DNA of 64,000 nucleotides from Armatimonas sp043757465 (GCF_043757465.1 NZ_JAYVPL010000066.1:3077-67076); one strand, 5' to 3'; shown: positions 8,102 through 16,686, counted from the stretch's first letter. Numbers and translations: made by a program. Notes: a model not told the origin generated them from the sequence alone.

Positions 8102-11100
8102 TTACCTACCCAGGCCCGGTGCGGCGTTGTTAATCACACGTCGGAGCTTCGCTGCTGCAGTAAAGTTCTGGCAGCGCTCCCACATCTGAACATAGTCCTC
8201 AGCGGAGCGGGAGAGGGGAACAAAGTCGCGGGCGGTCATGCCATTGTTTTTCATGTCCTGGAGCATGTCCGGGAGCATCCCGTAGTGCGCGATCCCATCG
8301 AAGTTGATGTCGAACTGCCGTGTCCCCAGCATGCTACGCTCCAGCGGAACCCGGTCCGCCTCGCGGACTTTCTTGAGCTGGGGATAGACCTTACTGAGCA
8401 CCTGATAGCTCTGATAATAAAACGCGTAGTCAAAGTCCGGCGTGCCCGCGCGGCGCGGTAGCTCGTCGCGGCGACGAGGGCCACGTCCCTGCTTCACATC
8501 CAGCGCGGCAAGCTCGATATCCGGTCCCTTGAAAGAGTCGCCCAGCAGTGGCGCACTGATCTCGGCAATCGCGTTGCGGCTCAGGCCTTTGATCACATTG
8601 AGCATCCACTTGCGACGGCCATCTAGTGCGGGGCCGAGCCCAAAAGTTACCGGGCTATCGCGCAGTGTCGCACCAATCGCGGAGAGGAAGCCGTAGACAG
8701 GCATCTGCCAGAAATCTGCCACCTTGCGCTCAAACGTCTCGGGCGTCTCTCCGGCAAAAGAGGCGGCGAGGGCACAGAACGTATCACGCTCCCGCTGAGT
8801 GTAGCCACCATCGGCCTCCCAGCGGTAGCCGCCCCAGTCCGTGAGTGGCGTCCGGTAGGCCACAGGGTTGTTCTGGCCGTACCAGATCGGCTGCCAGGCA
8901 GTCGCCAGCGCGGGAATGATGGGGAGCGAATAGTGCTCACGCTCGTGGTCGTAGCCAAGAAGCCACTGCGGCGAGGCGTGCCCGGCAATACTGTGCCCCG
9001 CACCGGGGCCAAAGCGCGGCCCAAACGCCCCGTTAAGCGCCATGTCGGAGGCGATCCCGACCCCTACTCCATTCATTTGCTGCGTCGCGTAGAGGTACTG
9101 CTGGGCAAAGGCCGCCGATGAGTCTGGGCAGTTATTAGGAACGCTGCTTCCCGGAAGTGACTTGACCGCCTTACCCGCCGTGATAGGGGAGACCATTCCC
9201 CCCAGCGCCCGAATCCGTTCCACGGCACGCTCAGGCTTGTCACCCTCATGGGAGTTCGTGTGATCGTCAAAGAGCGGGTAGCCCGGCGTGAGGGAGAGGG
9301 CACGAAATGTCGTGTGCCCGGCGATCAGCGGATAGCCCTTGCCATCGGGCGAGCCTATCGCCTCAGCCTCACAGAGTGTCAGAGTACGCTCCAGTGCGAG
9401 ATCACTCAGATGATCAGCATCCAAGATCATCCCGCGTGCCATTACTTCTTTGAGGAAAAACTCGCCCAGAGGGTTCAGGCCATTGGCATTGACAAACCCG
9501 TGACGGCTACGGTTGTTTCCTATAAAGTCAGCGCGGTGGCTGTCTTCAAAAGCGAAGATCGTATCCATCGCGCTTCCCATAGGGACGTTGAGCCCCCCGT
9601 TGAGCCGGATATTCTCCAGGCCCTTGGTACGCACCACATCACGTAGCTGCCTGCGCCGCACATCCCGATCCGCAGCACCAAAGAGATCGGACATCCCCAT
9701 CACGGACTTATAAAACACTCCAACGTCAGCGCCCTCACGTACCGAGTGCATACTTCCCGTAAGAACAAAGTGGTTCAGATCAAAGATAGGGTTGTAGAGC
9801 GAGCAGGCACCAAAAGGATTGTCTGCAAAGTGAATGGAGTAGAGATGGCGCACTCCCAGGCGCTGTAAGTCATTGAGATAGCTACGAACATTGGCCTCCG
9901 TCGCCTCCGGGCCACCAGGCCGCCCAAAGTCCCCCAGATGGTCCACTTCGACTCCAAGCACCAGGGCCAGCTTGTTCTGACCGACAATGCGCCGCGCATC
10001 GGCGGGAGTGTAGGCAATCTCCATCCAGCCACTATGCCGCGCCGCCATCGCCTTGATCCAGACGAGCTGCCGCTCAACCGCGCTTCGGTTATTAAGCGGG
10101 CCAAACCCGGGCTTGGGATTAAGATTGGCGATCAGCTCCGTCTCAACCACATGGGCCACCATGAGCCGCAGGCCACCGTCGTAGGAGCGCTTGATCCATG
10201 CCTCGTGCATGTGCTGGTGGGTGCGGCTGTTGTGCTTGGGCCACTCACGAAACGCTCGGGTTGTCCCAGCGTTGGTTCCGTGGCCTCCCGACTGCTCCAC
10301 CGCATTCAGAGAAAGTCGGCTGATCTTGTCGTGCGAGATCACGGGCAGGCTCGCCAGCACATTGCCCAGAGTGTCCATCGGTGCGGAGTGAACGCCAAAG
10401 AGGCTCGCACCCGCATTGATAAACCCGGAGCCCAGCGCCGCAAATCCAGGGCCAATCAAGCTCGCGACGAGATCCAGCCCCTCGCCCAGCCCCGTCAGGC
10501 CCGTTCCTCCAAACCCGTGCCCGGGCGTGCAGTCCAGCAGGGTTGTCTCCGGCGTCCTGCCCGCTGCGGGGTTCCAGGTCGGATCGCCCCAGTAGGTCTG
10601 TCCTCCAAACGCAAGGTGCGCTGCGGGGTGAGCGTGGGTATCCGCAAAGCCCCAGAGCACAGGAGCGGCAACAGAGACACCAAGCGGCTTATTGGTCTCG
10701 ATAAACTGGAAGTCATCGGCGGTGATAAAGCTCGCCGCCGACTGATCCCGAATCACAATCCGCCCCCGACGCCCCTGATAGCTGTGTAGATCCCAGATCA
10801 CGGGCTGGAGCAAGCCATCCGCCGAGCTACCGCGTACGCTCTGCACGGTCGCGAATGCCTCCCCTGCCGCACCACGCACCTGAAGCTCGACGGCAACTTG
10901 CGCATCCGGTTCGCCACCCACTTTAAAGTGCATAAACGGCTGCCCACAGACGAACTCATTGGAGGTAACCGTCCCTTGCCACGCAACACTTCGAGTGCCC
11001 TGTCGAGGAACTCCACTATCGAAGTACCCACGCCCCACACCGCCGCGCCCCAGAAGCGCATTCGCACTCAGAGGCTGCCAGTAGTCGCCACCCAAGGGCA

Positions 11101-12073
11101 TCACGGAAGGCGGACGTGGCAGCGCATCCCAGTCCCGCTGCGCAAAAACCTCACGCGGGCCGTAGGGATACGCCGTCTCGACTTTCCAGCCGAGGCCACC
11201 AGCCTCGAACTTCCAGTCCGTGAAGAGAGTGGCCTCTGCCGAAATAGTGGTAACTGCACTCAAGAGCGCGGAAGACAGCTCGGGGGAGCGCAGGTTGAAG
11301 GCGACACTCTCGGGCAGAGCACTCTGATCCTGGGTAAAGACCGACCACTCCCCGCCACTGTAGAACACTCCTGTGGGAGACAGCGTCCCTGAAAACACGG
11401 GGGTGGCGAGTACAAAAGCGCTCCGTTTTTTAAGCTCCGTGCGGGTGTAGTTCTGGGTGGCGTTGGTCTTACTGGCAGCATGGCGCACCCCGGGCTCAAT
11501 GACGACATTAAACGACGAGTTCTCTGACATTGCCGCCCCATCGGTATTGGCAATCGCCCACTTACGGAGCTTCGCCTGATAGGCCAACGCAATCGGGTGC
11601 GGATTATACGTGCCGCCCTGTCCTCCCGGATTCCAGTTCGCGGTCACGAAAAACACAGCATCGGGCTTACCATCAAGCAACGGATGTGAGAGTGTACTTA
11701 GTGCCCCAGCACTGGCACTGATCGTGCCCCCGGTGGCCTTGTGCACAAAGTGGTTCGCAGAGGGCTTGAAGACCTCCACATTAAAAGCAGCACTCTCGGG
11801 CAGAGCGCTCTGGTCTTGTGTGAAGATCGCCCACTTGCCCGCGTTATAGAACACCCCAAGCGGCGCTTTGACATAGACGCCCGTTCCCTTCTCTGGCGAC
11901 CAGTTGGGAGTAATAATCAAGAGCGCGTTGGGATCCCCCGCGCCCAGTGTCTCAAGTACCGTGAAATTATTGGAGAGATTGGCCCTGGTCGCCAGATGCA
12001 CCGTGCTGGTCTGTGCAAGCGTGGGCGCAGCAAGTGCCACTACAGAGAGAAGAATTGCTGTTTGTATGCTCAT
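8102..12073 (-). CDS. Giant secreted M19 (renal dipeptidase)-like metallohydrolase with N-terminal repeat domains
   Basis: The protein has 1323 residues and a signal peptide (MSIQTAILLSVVALAAPTLA). Residues 22-270 hold three copies of a domain of about 85 residues, each ending near a W-x-I/V-F-x-x-D-x-x-A-L-P-E-S-x-x-F-N-V/L pattern (two near exact copies of FTQDQSALPES). A beta-sandwich follows. The hydrolase part has DTHAHP (Asp478, His480, His482), GVEVDHLGD and LDADHLSDLALE, the metal-binding layout of membrane dipeptidase (family M19). Usual M19 enzymes are about 350-400 residues, so this is a much extended version. It lies 9 bases after the gene ending at 12083 and 22 bases before DUF3142, so it is probably in one operon. 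A role in peptide or lactone hydrolysis outside the cytoplasm is inferred. Substrate is unknown. Confidence 0.78.
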   Translation of the reverse strand: MSIQTAILLSVVALAAPTLAQTSTVHLATRANLSNNFTVLETLGAGDPNALLIITPNWSPEKGTGVYVKAPLGVFYNAGKWAIFTQDQSALPESAAFNVEVFKPSANHFVHKATGGTISASAGALSTLSHPLLDGKPDAVFFVTANWNPGGQGGTYNPHPIALAYQAKLRKWAIANTDGAAMSENSSFNVVIEPGVRHAASKTNATQNYTRTELKKRSAFVLATPVFSGTLSPTGVFYSGGEWSVFTQDQSALPESVAFNLRSPELSSALLSAVTTISAEATLFTDWKFEAGGLGWKVETAYPYGPREVFAQRDWDALPRPPSVMPLGGDYWQPLSANALLGRGGVGRGYFDSGVPRQGTRSVAWQGTVTSNEFVCGQPFMHFKVGGEPDAQVAVELQVRGAAGEAFATVQSVRGSSADGLLQPVIWDLHSYQGRRGRIVIRDQSAASFITADDFQFIETNKPLGVSVAAPVLWGFADTHAHPAAHLAFGGQTYWGDPTWNPAAGRTPETTLLDCTPGHGFGGTGLTGLGEGLDLVASLIGPGFAALGSGFINAGASLFGVHSAPMDTLGNVLASLPVISHDKISRLSLNAVEQSGGHGTNAGTTRAFREWPKHNSRTHQHMHEAWIKRSYDGGLRLMVAHVVETELIANLNPKPGFGPLNNRSAVERQLVWIKAMAARHSGWMEIAYTPADARRIVGQNKLALVLGVEVDHLGDFGRPGGPEATEANVRSYLNDLQRLGVRHLYSIHFADNPFGACSLYNPIFDLNHFVLTGSMHSVREGADVGVFYKSVMGMSDLFGAADRDVRRRQLRDVVRTKGLENIRLNGGLNVPMGSAMDTIFAFEDSHRADFIGNNRSRHGFVNANGLNPLGEFFLKEVMARGMILDADHLSDLALERTLTLCEAEAIGSPDGKGYPLIAGHTTFRALSLTPGYPLFDDHTNSHEGDKPERAVERIRALGGMVSPITAGKAVKSLPGSSVPNNCPDSSAAFAQQYLYATQQMNGVGVGIASDMALNGAFGPRFGPGAGHSIAGHASPQWLLGYDHEREHYSLPIIPALATAWQPIWYGQNNPVAYRTPLTDWGGYRWEADGGYTQRERDTFCALAASFAGETPETFERKVADFWQMPVYGFLSAIGATLRDSPVTFGLGPALDGRRKWMLNVIKGLSRNAIAEISAPLLGDSFKGPDIELAALDVKQGRGPRRRDELPRRAGTPDFDYAFYYQSYQVLSKVYPQLKKVREADRVPLERSMLGTRQFDINFDGIAHYGMLPDMLQDMKNNGMTARDFVPLSRSAEDYVQMWERCQNFTAAAKLRRVINNAAPGLGR

Positions 12074-12082
12074 CTTTGCCTT

Positions 12083-12820
12083 TCAGTCTTTCACTAAATT
12101 GATTCTGAAGTTACTGTACTTCTTGGCAACTCCTAGCCTGGCGTAGCACAATGTGAAAACCATGTCCTTGGGGCTAAAGTCGCGGGGGACACTGGCAACG
12201 GCAACAAAATCATAGGCCGCGCCCGGCAAAATACTCTCGGACTGATCCCAGTTTCCACCACCACCAAACGGCTGACCGCTGCCCGTGCGCATGTCGTACA
12301 TCCGAATGGGGTAGCTGTGCCCCTCAGAGTCCGTGAGCGCGGTGACGATCTTGTTGTCGGCAAGATTCAGATCAAGGTAGCTCTGCTCTTTCTGAGCATT
12401 GCGCACTTGCAGCTCAAGGATCAGAAGCTTCTCCCCGCTCTTGGGCATGTAGGTGCGAGGCCGGTTCGGTGTGAAGCGATCGGTGTAGCTCTGAACGTCT
12501 TTAAGCTCTTTGACTTTAAGCCGCCAGACACCATCAAAGAGCATCTCGCCCAGCTTTCCATTTAGGCCCTCCACCCGATTAGCCCCACCCTCACGGTAGA
12601 TTTCAAGGCCACCGTCAATAGCCCGAACACTCATTCCAAGCCCAGAGGCCATATCGCGCACGGGAACATAACTCTCCTTGCCCTGCGTGATCACGCCCGT
12701 GGAGACAACTTTACCATTGAGCATAAGTTTCTTCGGAGCCAGTGCAACTGCCACGGTCGCCGATGCTGCCAGCACCCCGAGAAAAAAACTCCCTACAGAA
12801 TTTGTCAATCTAGACTTCAT
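12083..12820 (-). CDS. Copper-amine-oxidase-like N-domain protein
   Basis: The protein has 245 residues from the ATG at 12820. That start is chosen because TGGGGGAATAGAGAG sits just upstream and the sequence then begins with a signal anchor (MKSRLTNSVGSFFLGVLAAS). Residues 30-85 carry LMLNGKVVSTGVITQGKESYVPVRDMASGLGMSV, the short repeat of the copper amine oxidase N-terminal-like domain family, which is thought to bind cell-wall or surface structures. The C-terminal part is an immunoglobulin-like beta domain with KLLILELQVRNAQK. It is the first gene of the run that continues with the M19-like protein 9 bases later. A role in the envelope is likely, and no enzyme activity is visible. Confidence 0.72.
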   Translation of the reverse strand: MKSRLTNSVGSFFLGVLAASATVAVALAPKKLMLNGKVVSTGVITQGKESYVPVRDMASGLGMSVRAIDGGLEIYREGGANRVEGLNGKLGEMLFDGVWRLKVKELKDVQSYTDRFTPNRPRTYMPKSGEKLLILELQVRNAQKEQSYLDLNLADNKIVTALTDSEGHSYPIRMYDMRTGSGQPFGGGGNWDQSESILPGAAYDFVAVASVPRDFSPKDMVFTLCYARLGVAKKYSNFRINLVKD

Positions 12821-12938
12821 CTCTCTATTCCCCCACGACAACGGTACCACAAAACTCTACATAGCAGTTATGAAGCTCTGTACCCTACAGATTTTTCCCA
12901 TTAAGGCGATAGCTCCGATCTGATAAACTCAGCGAAGT
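12821..12938. other. Divergent intergenic region
   Basis: This short region separates two divergent genes and must hold both promoters. On the plus strand a TAAACT hexamer at 12924-12929 ends 10 bases before the GH95 start. On the minus strand only the strong purine-rich ribosome site of the gene starting at 12820 is clear. Confidence 0.45.
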
Positions 12939-14729
12939 ATGCATGAAACAACTCTCTGGTATGAGCAGCCTGCCACGCACGGGGACGCGGCACTTCCTGT
13001 GGGCAACCGACGCCTTGAGGCGAGGGTCTTTGGCGGAATCGAGCACGAGCGGATTCAGCTCAATGAGGAATCACTCCAGAGCTTGGGGGATTTATTTGTC
13101 GAGCAGGTGCTCCCCGGCCCGTCTAAGAACTACCGGCGTTCGCTCGACCTAGACGCCGCCGTGGCGAGCACGGCGTTTACAGCAAAGAGCACACGCTTCA
13201 CGCGCGATGTCTTCTCCAGTGCTACCGACAATGTTATTATTGCCCGTTTTCACACCGACACGCCGGGCAGCCTGAACCTCAAGATTCGCCTTACCCGTGG
13301 GGAAGCGGGCGATGTCACCCAGCCTGCCTACGCTGCAAACCAGAACCTTGAAGTGAAAGCTGTGGGCCGCGATAGCCTGGCGCTACGCGCTCAGATCGAG
13401 CGCGACGGTAAGGAAATGCACTTCGCGTGCTTTGTTCGTGCAAGAGTGGAAGGCGGCTTGGTCAAAGCCACTGACAACACGATCCAGATCGTGGACGCGA
13501 CTCTGGTCACGGTTTTTCTGACGGCAGCCACAAGCGAGCAGGGCCACGACCCCGAGGCGGCGCTTGCCACACTCGAAGCCGCGTTTCACCGCCCCTACAA
13601 CGAGCTGCTCGCACGCCACCAGGCGGAGCACCAGCGCCTCTTTCGCCGCGTCGAGCTGAGCCTGCCCACTGCAAACCCCAAAGTTCCCACGGATCAGCGC
13701 CTCACGCTTCACCCCGATGACCCCGGGCTTGCCGCGCTCTACTTTCACTACGGACGCTACTTGCTCATCGCCAGCTCGCGCCCTGGCAGGCTTCCCGCGA
13801 ACTTGCAGGGGCTGATGCACTACTGGCCTGCTGAGGTCACCAGCCTCTCGGACTGCCACGAGGCGCTCTTTGACTACATCGAGAGCCTGGTCGCACCAGG
13901 GAAAGAGCTCGCGACACAACACTACGGCAGCTCGCGCGGTTGGGTCGCGCCCGCCGACGGAACAGGGGAAATAGAGCTACGGGGCGGCGCGTGGCTCTGT
14001 CAGCATCTCTTTGAGCACTGGTGCTTCGCCCCGGAAAAACAAAAACACCTGCGACGCATCTACCCCATTCTCAAAGGCGCGTCCGAATTTCTCCTCGATT
14101 TTGAGGATGTCTGGCGCACCGACGGCGCGAGCATGGATCTGCAAATTACCCGCGAGTGCTGGGAGAACACACTGGCTCTTGCGCAGATGCTCAGCATGGA
14201 CGATGCTTTCCAGAGCGAGCTGGAGCGGGCGCTGGAAAAGCTCTCTCCCCCGCACATCAGCCATGCCTACGCCTTCTACCCTGGCAACGCGATCACGCTC
14301 CGCCAGAACCCCGAGCAGGCGGCGGCACTCAAAAAGACCCTCGACACCGATCTCAGTCGCGCCTGGCTGCTCTGCCTCGCCGCCCGCTTCGATGATAGTG
14401 AGGCCGTTCAGGAATATCTGAGCGCACTCCTTACCCTGGACAGCTTCGGCGCGACGGCAGGAATCGCGGAGTGTCTGCTGCAAAGCCACGCCGCAGAGCT
14501 GCATCTCCTCCCTGCACTCCCGCCGGATTGGAAATCAGGCAGCATCACGGGCTTGCGTGCCCGTGGTGGCATCACGGTGAGTATTTCTTGGGAGGACGGC
14601 AAGCTCACCCGCGCGACGCTGATCTGCGCCAACACCTTGAAAGTGCCCCTACGCGTCCAGGGCTCGGCGGAGACCAAGCTCGTCACACTGCCCGCAGGCA
14701 AGACCGTGGTGATTACCCCAGTCCCGTAA
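12939..14729 (+). CDS. Compact GH95-like protein (alpha-L-fucosidase family), probably altered catalysis
   Basis: The 596-residue protein matches glycoside hydrolase family 95 along its whole length, with LPVGNRRLEARVFGG near residue 20, RPGRLPANLQG near 285, YWPAEVTSLSDCHE just after it, GGAWLCQHLFEHW near 350, FGATAGIAECLLQSHA near 505, and LRARGG near 535. Family members are usually about 750-800 residues. The missing length is not at the ends. The segment with the N-x-N motif between LQG and YWPAE, the HHNTD segment, the linker before the HxSH region and the QIDGN segment are all shortened or absent. Catalytic Asn and Asp residues of GH95 map, as I recall, to those segments. There is no signal peptide, so it would act in the cytoplasm. 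It could be an inactive or re-purposed paralog. Confidence 0.78.
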   Translation: MHETTLWYEQPATHGDAALPVGNRRLEARVFGGIEHERIQLNEESLQSLGDLFVEQVLPGPSKNYRRSLDLDAAVASTAFTAKSTRFTRDVFSSATDNVIIARFHTDTPGSLNLKIRLTRGEAGDVTQPAYAANQNLEVKAVGRDSLALRAQIERDGKEMHFACFVRARVEGGLVKATDNTIQIVDATLVTVFLTAATSEQGHDPEAALATLEAAFHRPYNELLARHQAEHQRLFRRVELSLPTANPKVPTDQRLTLHPDDPGLAALYFHYGRYLLIASSRPGRLPANLQGLMHYWPAEVTSLSDCHEALFDYIESLVAPGKELATQHYGSSRGWVAPADGTGEIELRGGAWLCQHLFEHWCFAPEKQKHLRRIYPILKGASEFLLDFEDVWRTDGASMDLQITRECWENTLALAQMLSMDDAFQSELERALEKLSPPHISHAYAFYPGNAITLRQNPEQAAALKKTLDTDLSRAWLLCLAARFDDSEAVQEYLSALLTLDSFGATAGIAECLLQSHAAELHLLPALPPDWKSGSITGLRARGGITVSISWEDGKLTRATLICANTLKVPLRVQGSAETKLVTLPAGKTVVITPVP

Positions 14730-16110
14730 TCACGGCTTCGCGCAGATCGCCGCCGATGCTCAGGCGGCTGGCGTCGAGCTTGAGGGTTCCCGTGGCAGTG
14801 AAGTCCACCAACGCGACGGTGTAGATTTTTGTGGGATCGCTTGCCGGGGCACTGAGAACCAGGCCCTTGGTTTTCTGCTTCAGCTCGGCAAGCTCCGCAC
14901 CGGTCATGGTCAGAGTCGCGACGCGGTTTTTAAAGGGCATTACGGCCCAGATATCGTAGCGGGTCAGCGTTCGAGTGCGGAAGACCTCGAAGAGCCCGTC
15001 GCCTTCCACGTGCAAGCCAATCTCGGAGCCCGTGGCTTTTGCCAGCGCCGCCGCAATCGCCTCAGTGGTTCGGTGGGCCCGCTCCGCGGGGGTTGTGCCT
15101 AGGAAACGCTCGGGCAGAGTCGCCACGACTCCGTTCTTCAGCGGCGCGGCGTAGGCATCCGCCACGGATTTGACATCTTTGGCCTCTTTGAGCTTCGAGG
15201 TGATGGGGAGCAGCGCGTACTCATAGCCTGCCAGTTTCCAGCCACCTGCCGGTGTCTTGGCGAAGTGGAGATCGAACTTCCCCAGATTCACCCCGAACTC
15301 GCCGGTCTGGACAATAGGGACGCCATTAATAACCACCGCCTTGTACAAAAAGGTGTGCGAGTCCCCGCCCACAATGGCATCAATGCCCGGCACCTCCGCG
15401 ATTTTTTTGTCGTCGTCCACGCCCACATGGGTCAGCGCCACCAGGACATCGCAGTTCTTGCGGACAATTGGCACCCACTTCTTCGCCGCCTCGACCGGAT
15501 CGCTCACCCACCAGCCTTTGACCTGCGGATAGCCATTGGAGCGCGGCGCGGTCAGCCCCAGAAAGCCTACGCGCACGCCGTTGATCTCGCGCACCAAATA
15601 GGGATGGACGCCTGGAATCAGCTCGCCCTTTGCCGCCTCCCCGACCCCTGCATTGGCACAGACCCAGGGAAAGTGCGAGCGGCGCAGCACCTGCAGCAGC
15701 GCGTTCTGCGCCCCGGCGGCATCGAAGCGCTCGGCAGCGTCTTTGAGCTTGAACTCGTTGTTGCCCACTGTCCCGATATCGTAGCCCGTCGCGTTGAGTG
15801 CCTCGATATCCGCGATTCCCTCGTAGGCATTGGTCAGCGGGCCACGGGTCGCCACATCGCCCAGATCAATCACCAGCACGGGGTTCTTCGCCTTTTTCTT
15901 TAGCTCCCGAATCAGAGTCGCCCGCCGCGCCGCGCCCCCCACCGATGCCTGCTCGTCTTTACTGCGCTCCGGCTCCGTGTAAGCAAACGGCAGCGTGTGC
16001 CCGTGCAGGTCGTTGGTGTGGAGAATGGTCAGATCAAGCTTATCTTGAGCGAAAGTAGGAAGCGCGGCCAGAGCACAGGCGGCGACGAGTAAGACGCGTC
16101 GGGTTAGCAT
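14713..16110 (-). CDS. Secreted 5'-nucleotidase/UshA-type metallophosphatase with GNNEF motif
   Basis: The protein has 465 residues and a signal peptide (MLTRRVLLVAACALAALPTFA). The metallophosphatase domain shows ILHTNDLHGH near residue 30, DLGDVATRG near 80, THVGVDDD near 230 and GGDSHTFL near 250, and the C-terminal domain of 5'-nucleotidases follows. The family motif GNHEF reads GNNEF here (Asn117-Asn118), so the His of the catalytic Asn-His dyad is replaced. The other metal ligands are present. The enzyme would act in the periplasm on nucleotides or related phosphates, perhaps with changed rate or substrate. A TAAAAT hexamer (16117-16122) ends 7 bases before the start codon. The 3' end overlaps the GH95 gene by 17 bases, tail to tail. 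Confidence 0.82.
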   Translation of the reverse strand: MLTRRVLLVAACALAALPTFAQDKLDLTILHTNDLHGHTLPFAYTEPERSKDEQASVGGAARRATLIRELKKKAKNPVLVIDLGDVATRGPLTNAYEGIADIEALNATGYDIGTVGNNEFKLKDAAERFDAAGAQNALLQVLRRSHFPWVCANAGVGEAAKGELIPGVHPYLVREINGVRVGFLGLTAPRSNGYPQVKGWWVSDPVEAAKKWVPIVRKNCDVLVALTHVGVDDDKKIAEVPGIDAIVGGDSHTFLYKAVVINGVPIVQTGEFGVNLGKFDLHFAKTPAGGWKLAGYEYALLPITSKLKEAKDVKSVADAYAAPLKNGVVATLPERFLGTTPAERAHRTTEAIAAALAKATGSEIGLHVEGDGLFEVFRTRTLTRYDIWAVMPFKNRVATLTMTGAELAELKQKTKGLVLSAPASDPTKIYTVALVDFTATGTLKLDASRLSIGGDLREAVITGLG

Positions 16111-16116
16111 GCCGCT

Positions 16117-16122
16117 ATTTTA
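16117..16122 (-). promoter_or_regulatory. -10 hexamer TAAAAT of the 5'-nucleotidase gene
   Basis: On the minus strand TAAAAT is followed by AGCGGC and then the ATG at 16110. The hexamer is too close to the start for a ribosome site, so a leaderless or nearly leaderless mRNA is expected. Confidence 0.55.
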
Positions 16123-16130
16123 CCCTGTGC

Positions 16131-16149
16131 CGCCGGTTGGAAACCGGCG
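16131..16149. repeat. GC-rich hairpin (CGCCGGT / ACCGGCG)
   Basis: A 7-bp perfect stem with a 5-base loop sits between two divergent promoters, and a second small stem (GGCC-ttt-GGCC) lies about 10 bases further on. It has the look of a short interspersed palindromic element. Similar GC-rich palindromes occur near 26520 and 32480. Confidence 0.4.
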
Positions 16150-16192
16150 TCTGCAGTGGCCTTTGGCCGCGAAGCCCGTGCCAGGCTCGAGA

Positions 16193-16198
16193 TAAAAT
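16193..16198 (+). promoter_or_regulatory. -10 hexamer TAAAAT of the small gene at 16205
   Basis: TAAAAT ends 7 bases before the ATG at 16205, the same spacing as at many genes of this window. This supports the small ORF as an expressed gene with a leaderless mRNA. Confidence 0.5.
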
Positions 16199-16204
16199 AA
16201 TGAC

Positions 16205-16405
16205 ATGACCACTTGGGAGATCATAGAGCACGGAGAATATCTCTACCAAACCAAAATCCGTATACATGTCGAGACGGAAGCAAACCGAGGGAAATTCGTC
16301 GTACTAGACACCCTGACCGGTGATTTTGAGCTCCATCTTAGCAGGTATCCGCTTTGGACTGTCATGTGTGGCTACTCTCACAAAGCTTGTCCAGACAAAC
16401 ATTGA
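16205..16405 (+). CDS. Small hypothetical protein, probably an internally shortened family member
   Basis: The protein has 66 residues. Its first 42 residues (TKIRIHVETEANRGKFVVLD followed by TLTGDFEL) resemble a family of small bacterial proteins that typically read GK-x-V-V-I-D-x-E-T-G-D-Y-E and then continue with an acidic helix and a PDA-x-L-Y-G-x-R-x-GY segment. Here the acidic helix is missing and the sequence goes directly to YPLWTVMCGYSHKA. That suggests an internal deletion, although the frame stays open. A TAAAAT hexamer is correctly placed for transcription. The function of the family is unknown to me. It might be an antitoxin-like or regulatory small protein, which is only a guess. 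Confidence 0.5.
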   Translation: MTTWEIIEHGEYLYQTKIRIHVETEANRGKFVVLDTLTGDFELHLSRYPLWTVMCGYSHKACPDKH

Positions 16406-16437
16406 CGCAGAAGTTTTCGAAGAGCACAAAATCCTCT

Positions 16438-16503
16438 ATGGAGCAATTTGGACTCTGCCCCCTCTGCGCCGTGCTGGAGAAGGCGGAGATGACGCGCATC
16501 TAA
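16438..16503 (+). CDS. Possible 21-residue CxxC micro-ORF before a terminator
   Basis: A short frame begins with ATG at 16438 and encodes MEQFGLCPLCAVLEKAEMTR plus one more residue before TAA. It contains CPLC, a pair of cysteines that could bind metal. A CAAAAT hexamer (16427-16432) ends 6 bases before the ATG and TTGACG lies at 16402-16407. A strong intrinsic terminator begins 20 bases after the stop. The layout is that of a complete tiny transcription unit. The coding claim rests on layout only, and the frame could also be the 3' remnant of a lost gene. Confidence 0.3.
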   Translation: MEQFGLCPLCAVLEKAEMTRI

Positions 16504-16522
16504 CACACGGTGCACAGGCAGA

Positions 16523-16560
16523 AGCCCCTCGGGATAGGTTCTCCCGAGGGGCTTTGTTGT
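16523..16560 (+). terminator. Rho-independent terminator
   Basis: A perfect 12-bp stem (AGCCCCTCGGGA, 16523-16534, pairing with 16542-16553) with a 7-base loop is followed by TTGTTGTTT. It ends the plus-strand transcript of the small ORFs before it. Confidence 0.85.
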
Positions 16561-16608
16561 TTGTAGTAACTCACCGCACGCCCGTACACGAGGAAGAGTC
16601 GTAGCCTG

Positions 16609-16656
16609 AAAATGAAGGAATCGCTGGTGAATTCACCAGCGATTCCTTCATTTTTT
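16609..16656. terminator. Loop-less perfect palindrome, probable bidirectional terminator
   Basis: Bases 16609-16654 are a perfect 46-bp palindrome centred on GAATTC, followed by further T residues. As RNA it would give a very long stem followed by U residues on either strand. It lies just after the 3' end of the minus-strand gene ending at 16687 and after the plus-strand terminator at 16523, so it is well placed to separate convergent transcripts. Confidence 0.75.
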
Positions 16657-16686
16657 GGCCCCTTAACGGGTGAGTATGTTCGGTGA

